Of a DNA stretch of 45,745 bases, positions 30,621 to 39,830 are shown in pieces (the first letter of the stretch is position 1; the number at the start of each line of letters is the position of its first letter). Both the position numbers and the translations under genes were made by a program. The stretch lies in the NCBI GenBank assembly GCA_003427395.1, contig BFEA01000192.1:1002545-1048289 (forward strand), written 5' to 3'. This DNA comes from Chara braunii (Eukaryota; Streptophyta; Charophyceae; Charales; Characeae). The notes beneath the pieces were generated by a model that worked only from the letters and a program-made list of their open reading frames with translations, was not told the origin of the DNA and did not search any database.

Positions 30621-30947
30621 GTCGGACCCCTCCCACCTCAACCTTTAAAGTTCTCATTTGAATATTCGTTACTACCACGAGGATCTGCACTAGGACCCGT
30701 CTCACCTAGCTCACATTGCGGGTGTATGCAGGGGGCCTGCGCTCTCCTACTCAACGCAGCAGTGAAGTGGTGAAGGCCGGGGATAGGCCAGGCGCTACAG
30801 CACTCTCCATTTCGGGGCTGATAGAGTTGGCACAACTTGGTAGGGGAATTGTTACACATTCCTTAGCAGATTCAACTTAAGCGATCGCCGGCCTGTTGTA
30901 TGCGACAACCACCGCCGTTGTGGTGTTCAAGTTAGCGCAGGTTGGTA
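30621..30947 (-). rRNA. Diverged 26S rRNA fragment in repeat A (antisense, pseudogene)
   Basis: Reading the minus strand, the segment follows the cytosolic 26S rRNA from the GTPase-associated-centre region on: CGCTAACTTGAAC-CC, TGCTAAGGAATGTGTAACA, CAGCCCCGAAATGGA, CCTATCCCCGGCC, TTGAGTAGGAGAGCGC, GTGCAGATC, GTGGTAGTAACGAATATTC and AAATGAGAACTTTAAAGG. About 330 bp align without large gaps, at perhaps three bases in four. The hairpin that is GGAGT/ACTCC in ordinary 26S is here GGAAT/ATTCC (30845-30862 on plus), so both arms changed together. Neighbouring 26S domains are absent. Confidence 0.85.
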
Positions 30948-31100
30948 CCAACAGTGAGGCTGGCGAGAGAGGGGCAACGGAGCGGGAACATCAGAGAGGA
31001 GGACGAACCTAGACGGGCTTCTGCGCTGGGTGCATGCGCAGAAGAGAAGGGCACAGCGTCGGGGGAGAAGCGGCTATGGTGGATGCATGAGTGATTAGTT

Positions 31101-31493
31101 TGTTCGATTTTTATCAGAAACAATCGAGGGAAGATGCAAACCGTGGGTTGTTGCCCCGGGCGACTCGCATGACGGGGTTAGTTTTGAAGATAGGTTAGTA
31201 AGCTAGACGACAAAGCAAGAATGAGTTGCGCGAAGATGGGCGATGGAGTAGAAGAAGTGAGAGAAAAAGATGTTGATCTCACCCGTTTCTTGATGAAAAC
31301 GGGCGAGGGAAGATTTGTTTCTGTGGTTTTCAGTCGATGCGAATCGATTGACGGAATCAGATTGGTAGTAGGAGAAACGTAGAATGAAGGAGAAGAAAAA
31401 AGGGTTGCGCGGAGGCTCTCGGAAACTGGCTATGGCAGGAGGGAAAACTCTCATATCTCATCCGATTCTTTATAGAATCGGACATGGTAAGAT
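31101..31493. repeat. 179-bp tandem units each with a hairpin (repeat A)
   Basis: Three units are anchored on GG(G/T)AAGAT, with AAGAT at 31131, 31310 and 31489, exactly 179 bp apart. Just before each anchor stands a hairpin: CGATT/AATCG (31105-31126), CCCGTTT/AAACGGG (31282-31303) and CCGATTCT-TTAT-AGAATCGG (31462-31481). The DNA between anchors has diverged almost beyond recognition, but spacing and hairpins persist. Confidence 0.75.
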
Positions 31494-31570
31494 GCTATTG
31501 TGGGGTGTTCTAATAGGGCGAATACAGTGACATCGTTAGTTTTTGTATTAGGATGTTAGTTTGGTCAGGG

Positions 31571-33600
31571 TTAGCATTACGGGCTGCGCTCAGAGGAAGA
31601 CTTGAATTTGGTGATGTATCTTTCCATACTTTAGGGGAAGATTCGTTTCATTTTGTTTTGTTTTCTTCGTTTGTTGTCTTACCGACCCGACTCTGAGAGC
31701 ACTGTCACGCACACTTTATCTACGTACGACCGTCATCTCGATCCTCGTCCTCCATGCATCTAGCTCATCGTTGCGTACGCTGATACTAGGATCGAGCAGG
31801 GTCGTCACTACCGACATGGCGGTCAGGAACGTGGTTGTCGCCGACCTGATTTATCGTGTGCCTCGTTCCCGTCAGCTGATCCGTAGTTGTTGTCCTTCGT
31901 TCTTCCCCGCTTCTTCCCCTTCTAGTTTCGGTCGAACTTGGTCGTGAGACTGGCCAGGTGCGGCCACGTGAATCATGACCTCGTACTGCAAAAGGAAGAG
32001 GGGTGGCGGGTGTAGCAAGAGAGAGTAGGGGGGTGAAGGAAGAGGGGTCACGTGGGAGAAGAGTCGAGATGGTGATGTATCGTCACTAGTTTTGTGAAAA
32101 ATTTCATTCGAGTTTTACTCATCTCTAACATGCTGCTCATATGATCGATAGTTGGGCAGAAAAGGAGTCGACGTCGTCTCCACGAGAAGTCACCCAGTGT
32201 GAGAAGATGAAGGCAGATTTCGGGGTTCCAATTTTGAACAGGCCAGGATCTGTCGTTAATTAAAAAGGAAAAGTCGGCAAGAAGATAGGAGGGGTGGTGG
32301 AAACACACACACCTGGTTGTATTCCTACAGAAGAGCCTTGTTCACCTACCCGCAGGGAGTTTGGTGACCAGGCGGATTGTTTGGTGGAAGCAGATCGTTG
32401 TCGAAGAAGACAAGGACGACAATGGAGAGTTTTACAGTAATCCGGAGGGACCGAACTGTTGCTATCAGCAACTGATCAATTCCGAGTTAGTACGCGCATA
32501 CGCTTAAGAACAAGCTTGCTGACTGAGGATCGACAGTTCGGACTAAGGAAGGGATATAGTGGTTGAGCAGGGAAGAAGCATCAGGCTGTGGTCTAGAGGT
32601 GGCTCGCCCCGTACTACTGCCAGGAGGTGGGCCACCACTCATGTTGTTAGTCACGGTACGGGTGGCTACAGGCGGTGGACTGTATAAAAGCTCGCTGCTG
32701 TTGTTAAGCTCGAACTGCAGCGGGAGGTGAACTGCGCAAGCATATGCTGCTAGAGGCTGGGTTGCTGCTGATAGCGAACTGTGTTTCTTATCTCTGGTGA
32801 ATAATTGGGCGTCAAGGCTGCGACTGTTATATTCTTACGTCTGACTATGTACGGTTGACCTACCGCTACTTTCCGTTTACCTTCGCCTGGCTACTGCGCA
32901 CGGCTGCTAGGCGCGTAGTATGGGCGAGCTGGTACCTATTGTTGGGTTGTACAACGGGTACACGCTGCTGTGCACAACTGTTGAACGTAGGGTGTCGGTA
33001 GTCTGTTGTTGTGATTGGCTTGGGCATAATGACGGCGCATGATTATTGCAGCTTGGGGGAGTGATTCGGTTCTACGTAAGTGTTATTATTATAGTCTGAA
33101 GAGAGCCCAAATTTAGGTGTGTTGCGTACCGACCACTAAAAGTGATCGCCCGACGGCGTGTTTCCTGACCACCATTGCGGGGCCCTCAGGAGATGAAGAT
33201 GACAAGGCCCTCTCCTGAAAGTTGAGCCAGTCTCACTCATGTATCTCGAGCGTCTGAAACCGCTCCTTAGTCCTGTTCTGAGAGGAAGGCGGCAAGCAGG
33301 ATTGCAACCCGTAGGACCGCATCCACCGATTGCGGAAGCTTTGCCGGAACTCAGGATGAGTTATAGAGGCAGGGAACTCAGAGATAACCTTCCATCTCCT
33401 TTTATAAACCAGTTATAACCTTTATGTGTACTTCTTGCTATGTTTAACTGAGTATACTGCGTGAGTTTGACTTTCATGACTTAAAGTAGACTTAAATAAA
33501 AGAAGGTATGCGCAATGTCAGTGTCAGTTTTGTTGTGTGACTGAAAGCAGATTGTCGGATTGCATCTGGGGGAAGGTGGAAGAAAGGTTGCATTGCTTGT
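31571..33600. other. Sequence without recognised genes
   Basis: No supported coding sequence on either strand. A TATA-box-like TATAAAAG lies at 32683-32690. Confidence 0.45.
32683..32690 (+). promoter_or_regulatory. Candidate TATA box
   Basis: GTATAAAAGCTCG stands in GC-balanced surroundings. It might serve transcription towards the gag relic at 38740, but no initiator, LTR boundary or transcript evidence is visible. Confidence 0.25.
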
Positions 33601-33635
33601 GTCAGAGTGGGTCAACCAAAGGTTGGGAGACTCTC

Positions 33636-34300
33636 CATAAGACTGGAAGGTCCAGTATTATGTTTATTTTCGATTGCCTGAAGGACAAGGCAAGTTCCCA
33701 TAAGTTTTGATGGTCTGGTTGCTCTAACTTGCGAGGGCTGCTTGTGATTGTTTTTTTAGGGACCAAACAAATTTTCATAAGATAGGATGACTTGGGTGCT
33801 TTGTTTCGTTTGGGATCTTCTGATGTTTATTAGTTTCTTCTTGTTTATTCTGAGGGGAATTTAGACAAAGGACTGGACAAATTCTCAAACGATTGGGTGG
33901 TCTGGTCAGGAGTCGCGCACATGCTGGAACCAAAAGTTTAAAATTGTTTATATTCTATACTGCTCTATTTATGGACAGGCTAGTCAGACATTTTTCCATA
34001 AGATTTGATGGTCTGACTATAGCTTATCACCAACTGAAGAGAGTATGAATTAAGAATAAAGTTGTGGTAAGAAGGGACAGGCTGAACCTTAATCTAAGAT
34101 GATCGGTTCAGTCATATGTTACCTTAAAAGACAAAGTGCAGATAATTATATATAACTTGGATATTTAAATGGTCCAGGTCGACTAGACTGGCTAACCTAG
34201 TCGTGTGCCCTAAGAAGAGAAAAGTTGTAGTGCCATGTGTTTTTGTATATTTTATGGTTGAGTTAGACATGTTCTTATAAAATTGGGTGGTCTAGCTTTA
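33636..34300. repeat. Array of diverged hairpin units with a shared loop consensus
   Basis: Seven to eight units, 63-110 bp apart, share a core like TTCTCATAAGATTGGGTGGTCTG. Clear hairpins are CATAAgACTGGA/TCCAGTaTTATG (33636-33662), ACTGGAC/GTCTGGT (33872-33905), TAGTCAGAC/GTCTGACTA (33981-34019), GGCTGAACC/GGTTCAGTC (34080-34113), CGACTAG/CTAGTCG (34180-34203) and GTTAGAC/GTCTAGC (34262-34295). Others at 33690-33719 and 33760-33797 are weaker. Arms differ between units but pair within each unit. No coding sequence. Confidence 0.65.
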
Positions 34301-34617
34301 TGCCTTATGTAAGTTGGATATAAAAGGGATAAATCATTGAAAGATCATGACCTATTGTTTAATAAGGTTGATTTTGGGATGGTGAGAGTACTTACCTTTG
34401 TGGTTTGGCCTGCATCTGGCTGAGTGAGATTACTACTTAGTTTGAGTTTCAGTTTGATAGGTAGTTACTTTAGTTGCTCGTCACGTGCTAGAGCTATAGG
34501 AGTTAGTTTCAATTCTTGCATTTTATGAGTCAATTTTTTTTTTACTTAAATCAATTATCGCATTTGCTGGGATCATTTGTTATGCTTGGCTTTGTATAAA
34601 CTTTGGTAAGATACTTT

Positions 34618-34930
34618 CTCTTCATAGAGCGCTGCGGAAATTTCTTCAAATCCAAGGAGTTAGTCAAAATTTGATTTTTCAAAGTTCAACTTGTCTAATC
34701 TTTATATATGGCGTAGTAAAAATCTGGAAAGTCTCCTTTTCTAAAGGGAGTGCTGCCCAAATTTTTATTACTTCAGAGAGTTAAACAAAATTTGACTTTG
34801 GAAAGTTGAATATTATTTCTGTTTTCATATTTGAGTTATAATAAATTATGAAAAGACACTTTTCCTACGGAAAGTGCTGCCGAAATTTTTGTTAGTTTAA
34901 ATGAAATAGATCATATTTCGACAGGTGAGG
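34618..34930. repeat. Tandem repeat of about 122 bp, hairpin before each GCTGCC
   Basis: Three diverged units are anchored on (A/G)(C/T)GCTGCC-AAATTT, at 34629, 34750 and 34874 (spacings 121 and 124). Immediately before each anchor is a hairpin with its own arms: CTCT/AGAG (34618-34629), CTCCTTT/AAAGGGAG (34733-34750) and CACTTTTCC/GGAAAGTG (34857-34876). Confidence 0.7.
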
Positions 34931-35156
34931 ATTCTGGTGATCCACTCTGTATGGGGGATATTTTGTCATAGGTCTACCTATTGTTGGATACCGACTTAGA
35001 AATAAATTTAGGCTTAGTTATCAAAAGAGTCTTAAATAAGAATGTCTCATGGGGATTTGTTCTTCATACACTGATGATTCAACTTGGGCATTTACCTGTC
35101 TTATGATACAGGTCTTCTTTAGACATTCGATTTAGGATTCTGACCAGTTTCAGCTT

Positions 35157-35216
35157 GATCCTACGAGGATCATCTTCTGTTATCACTGATAACAGGTCGG
35201 TTGGTTGATCACCGAC
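35157..35216. other. Three adjacent perfect hairpins
   Basis: GATCCT-ACG-AGGATC (35157-35171), CTGTTATC-ACT-GATAACAG (35177-35195) and GTCGGT-(9 nt)-ACCGAC (35196-35216) follow one another within 60 bp. The sequence before and after (34931-35156, 35217-35659) holds no recognised gene. Confidence 0.8.
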
Positions 35217-35659
35217 TCGTCGACTCACGACACAACTTTGCATACACTTGTAGCTCTACTTTATTGCCTTATCCCTTAGATTTGATATGTTTCTTTGAAG
35301 GTTTTAACCAAACTTCTTTTAAATGCCCAGTATAAAGAACTTATGAGATTTATGGAAAGTTGGATTATTACTGGGCTTGAGTGTGAGGCGTTATATTATG
35401 AGTTACAGAGAACAGTAAGGTTGAGCACATTGGAGTATGGCAATGTGGCTATAGTGGGTGTTTATGTTTTAATGCAGGTTAGTATTTGGAGCTTGGTATA
35501 GGAGCCGTACTTTGGAGACAGTGAAAATGACAACCATGTGTCGCACGATCTGCATACCTGATGAGTTTTGTTTCCTTTTCTTTATTTCTATCTCGAGTTC
35601 TGATTTGATGTATGAATATCGAGATGATTGATTATTTATTTTTGAATGAATTTGCTTCT

Positions 35660-36640
35660 TATTTTTTATAGTTGGACGTTGTAGTCTGTGGAAGCCGTCA
35701 AAGGCAAATCTTGACTTCTCTCCAGGCCCTGGACGATAGAGTTACTATCCAGGGCAATAAGAGACGATTGTCACCACAGGTACGAACCTGTGTACCACCC
35801 ACTCTCCGCAGGGTGCAGAAAATGGTATGGTTCCCAACCGCATTTGACGGTTGTCTAGTGTCGAGAGATTAACCCCTCAAGGTGAGTGTAAGCCGATATT
35901 TGAGTGTCGAACGCGACCCTCGAGATTAGCGAGGGCCGCACGACTATAAGTACTACATATTACGCCATCATTGCAACTGCTTGCATATTCATACATTGCT
36001 AGTCGATATAGGAAGGTTCTGCGTCCGCGGTTTTATACCAAGTCTCGCGCGAGACGCCTATCCGATTTCCACATCGGAGAGTTATGGGATGACTACTAAG
36101 GGACTAGGAGTGTTGTCGCGTTGTTTGTCCTGTGTTATTTTGTATATGTGCGTGTGCGTGCGTGATTCAATTTTTATGTCCTTAGAGTGGTGTACGCGTG
36201 GTGCGTGGGATGCGTCCTAGTCGACCGACGACGGGTCGCGCTTGAGACTTCAGCCCCCCAAGACGTCGGTTCGTATGCGTGTCCGATAGAGTCATAAAAT
36301 AGCGCGTAACCCCTACACTACAACGAACGAGAAACGCCCTCGGCTGGTTCACCTCTGCGATTGCAGCTGATTAACTTTCGTATTGTGGACTGGTAACTCG
36401 GCGGGGATACGCCCACCGAAGGGAAGTGACAACTCCCGTAAGGTGGAGGTAAGGCGTGCCTCGCGTAGGCCCTATCATGTCGTAGGGGTTCGCGAGAGGT
36501 ATGGCTGGCGCACTCGGCCGGAGCGGTTTGCGAAAACTCCATGTGTATTCGCGACGAGGAATAGACCAACTCCTGCGTGACGTGGCCGGGAGGGTCCTGC
36601 CCCATTTCGTGTGGTCCCGGACCGATGCGCATGACAGGTG
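35660..36640 (+). repeat. Repeat X, forward copy (inverted partner at 44548-45530)
   Basis: It matches the reverse complement of 44548-45530 over about 950 bp at roughly 75-80 percent. The best part is 36300-36560 (GATTGCAGCTGAT, CTCCCGTAAGGTGGAGGTAAG, TACGCCCACCGAAGGGA, CGTAGGCCCTATC). Its first 280 bp contain further hairpins: CACAGGT-ACGA-ACCTGTG, CAACCG/CGGTTG, CCCTCG/CGAGGG and a long stem GCCCTG..GATAG/CTATC.CAGGGC. I could not assign it to an rRNA, an LTR family or a protein. Confidence 0.75.
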
Positions 36641-38739
36641 ACGCCGTTGTCGGGGATAACATTTGCCTACCGTTGTTCCTGGTGGAACGACATCTGGGTA
36701 TGAGAAAATGAGAACTGGGCAAAAGGAGAAACTTTCTTTTGACGTATATGGTCGATTGCTTAATACCGTAATTATCGTTGGACACATTTTAAAATTGTGA
36801 CCTAAGTGTTAAGTGCTGATTATAAGAATATGCTCGATTGACTTGAGGGAGAAAGTGTTGGGTTATACATTTACGTACTCTGACGTATGTAATAGCTGTT
36901 TCAGCAAACACCTCGTTATCCTAAGTAAATCTTTAAATGATTGGGCTATACGTGGCATGTCTGATACGACCTATGTTGAGTTGAAACGACTTCAGCATTG
37001 TTGGGTGTGTTCATTGTTGAAGCAAGCTCTGTTAATAACTTTTAAAGCGTCAGGGCTAGTTGATTTATTACGTAGTTGTTGTGCTAAGCCCGCCTTGGGA
37101 GGTAGTTGAGTTAAATTGGTATGTCTCCCCCTAGTTAATAGAGACTCGCTTTAGAAGGGGCTTCTTATACGTGAACGACATGGATGAGGGGATGACTGAT
37201 AAGTGTGAAGTGAGCGGTTTGATTGTAAAGGTCTTTCCTTGAGCTCAGACTGAGTTGCGGTATGATAGGTACTACGTGGAGTACTAAGCCTTGACCCTCT
37301 AATGATATAAGTTGGCGGTGAGTTGAGTTACCTAGGGGATTGTCTAGATGTGACTGCCGATAAAGGTTTAAGAAGTAATGGTTACTTAGCTAGCAGTTTG
37401 GTTAACCCGAAGAGAGGCTTATGTTTTAAGTATGTGTAATATATATGTACATCTTTGTTTTTATGACAACTTTATCTGGTTGTTGTCATATATGCGTTTT
37501 TTTGTATTTTGTTTGATGTCTGATTGACGACGTATGTATGGATTGTCTTTCAGAGAGGATATAGACTTTGCATGAAATCCACATCTGGCATGGGACCAGA
37601 GGTGAATGGGGTGACTCATTCCTGGGGGAGGTGGTTCTTCCTCAAGGGAGTAAGTCAGCGTGTATAATTTGTCCTCAGTGGAAGTGCATTCTGGAATTGT
37701 TACTCCCTCGTTGAGGCTTAGGGAAGCAGTTATCAGTCTCAAGGATGATAGTGAGAACCACGTCCGAATTATGTTCCTGGTCTATTAGTGGGGTGTTGTT
37801 ACCTTTCCTATGATAGGAGAGTAACTACATTATCTGTTGAGGGAGGAGGAAGGGGTTTGTTACCTTGCCGAAACTGTAATGCTCAGGTGGAATAGCTACT
37901 ACTTAGTGAGAGCGGTTCTGGAGTAGCGACCTAAGGTCGTCTCGCGTTAAGCAGGGCCACCATATTTGTAAGGGTGCGGATTCGCTGTTCATTGCCCTGA
38001 TAGGTATGAATGAGGTTGTTCATCTGACCACGATTAGGTTCGGTGAAGTGCAAGCGCCGGAATCAGAGAGGATTGCGGTGAGGCTTAATCTTTAGAGCAG
38101 GGCTCAGGAGTCAAGATGTTATCTCATAAGGATTACACCGCCCTTCTGTATTTAATGCTTCGCTTAAGAGTTGGAGGGGTAACAATGGTATCATGTTATA
38201 TACTCATTGCTATTCTTATTTTTCAATTTTTACCGTATAGAATATGAAATATGTTGTTGCGGTTTATCTTGTTACATGACTGTCAGTTGAGTTGGCTTCA
38301 TGTGACAGAAGGTTAACCGACCCTAAAATTTTCACCCTCATTTAGTTGGTTATTTATAAAGCATATGTGTTCTTCAGCTACAACCCTAGTAAATAATTGG
38401 TGCTTATCAGGCTGTGCATTACTGTTGTGAATATACGTTATTTATCGTGGGATGTACTGCATTTTGGATTCATGTTTGGAGTATCCACTTATATGGCATA
38501 CGTATATCGTATCCTTCCTCGATAGCAGAAGTAATGTTTGGTTAATGTTTGGATTATGTTTTGGAATATTTTATCAGTGAATACTTGCAATTTATTTTAA
38601 ATGGATATTTATTTAAAAGTCTCTCTTCTATATCGTTGTTGTTCTGAATAGATTCTTATAGGAGATATTCTACACTAGATTTAGTTGCGTAACTTCCTTC
38701 GAGCCTCGGCCCTAAGACCGCTCGTCGTTTGTTCAACAG
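36641..38739. other. Sequence without recognised genes
   Basis: No supported coding sequence. A hairpin GTTGTTCC-TGGT-GGAACGAC lies near 36674-36693. Just before the gag relic stands TTTGTTCAACAG/GTGATGGGG (about 38730-38745), which resembles a splice acceptor. Confidence 0.4.
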
Positions 38740-39830
38740 GTGATGGGGTCGAGGGAGCTCGAGATGGAAGACCCTCAAAGGAAGATTGGGGTCGAGGGAC
38801 TCGCCTCTCTGCTGGGTCTGCGAGATTGGGAGCGAGATAACCTACCCAAGGTTGAGATCGACTTCTTCAAGGGCTATCATGTTTCTGACTTTCTGGATAA
38901 GTTTGAACAAACAGCATCTCATTGCGAGTGGAATGAGGAGCAGATGCTAAAGGAGGTCATAAAGTATATTTATATAGGCTTGAATGACGAAGTCAGTGGG
39001 TTGGTTAGAAGAGCGGGGTCATCATGGAGGAAGTTCTATGATGACATGTGGAATAAATACCGGTTAGGTGAGGAACAACTGACCAAAGGTGATCTGGAGA
39101 GGATAGATCGGTACATTTATGTGTCAGTCGGACACTTCCTGATGGAATATGAGCGCGTTTCCCGCAAAGTCTAAGGCGTTGTCTGAATATGAGAAGTGTT
39201 TTGTCTTCCTTATGAACTTTACGGATGCAGAGCCGGGGGATTTGATCTGTGGGACAGAAGGGAGGCTTATATGAGACAAAATACGAGAAAACTTTGTAGA
39301 AGGCGATTTCGATCAACACCTCTATCATAATCTGTGGGAAGCGAGGAAAAGAAAGAAGACGCTGGATTATGAGAAGAATGAGCATGGCAAAAGGGCAAAT
39401 GATCTTGCAGCAGGCACCTCTGACGGTATGAGAGGTGGATTTCAGAAGGACGCTAAGGTCGTCAAGCAAAATCATAGATGGAGCAAAGAGAAGAAAAGTG
39501 GGTCATGTGTTGAGAGAAAAGAGGTGTAGGCTAGAGTAAGGAATGTTGCAACTCATACATGTGAGAGGACGTTTGACGCTCCAAACAATAAGGGAACAGA
39601 GGAGCGAAGGGTTCAGAAAAAAGTTAGTATAGCCCTACCGCCCACTGTGTCTGATCCTAAAAAGGAGTGTGATGACAAGGGTACATCGTCAATTGAAGTT
39701 GGACAGGACGAAGGAATAGCAGAGGGCGAGAACGGTGGGCGAAGATAGTATGTACCTGTTGTGGCAAAATTGGACATACCCCTCGTAGATGTAAGGTGGC
39801 AAACGAAGGAGTTAAGGGCTAAGACCATTG
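38740..39830 (+). pseudogene. Retrotransposon gag relic with CCHC knuckle, no pol
   Basis: The first 144 codons resemble a gypsy-type capsid domain (KVEIDFFKGYHVSDFLDKFE, EEQMLKEVIKYIYIGL, SWRKFYDDMWNKY). A frame change near 39150 and stops at 39172, near 39271 and beyond break the rest. A nucleocapsid knuckle C-X2-C-X4-H-X4-C (CTCCGKIGHTPRRC) is intact at 39751-39792. Protease, RT and integrase are not found before 42200, so this was a gag-only (non-autonomous) element or has lost pol. It lies between the direct repeats A and B, in the same orientation. Confidence 0.72.

Larger units (their letters stand above)
29963..31570. repeat. Repeat A: unclassified element, direct copy of repeat B
   Basis: It starts TGTCGTACCAAATAC and matches B (from 42201) through several blocks: the terminal palindrome, GCACTAGGGCAGCCTC, GGGGTATTGACGGCGAGGCG, an A-rich strip (T-rich on plus, about 30161-30190), a conserved 200-bp block ending GAGAGTGTCAGTAGCAT, an antisense 26S segment and hairpin-bearing subunits. 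The match fades after about 31570. No terminal repeats or transposase-like protein identify its class. It could be a long LTR, since A and B flank a gag relic in the same orientation, or a composite retroposon. Confidence 0.75.

Noticed and set aside
36290-36420. 18S rRNA match (ATCAACTTTCG-like) in repeat X
   Set aside because: A single 11-base match; neighbouring 18S blocks do not follow.
36318-36785. 155-residue minus-strand open frame shared with 44536-44868
   Set aside because: Similar open frames occur in both X copies but in two frames on the same strand; coding cannot be separated from conserved noncoding DNA.
37930-37960. 5S rRNA-like GTTAAGC motif
   Set aside because: Only a 7-10 base resemblance; other 5S blocks are absent.
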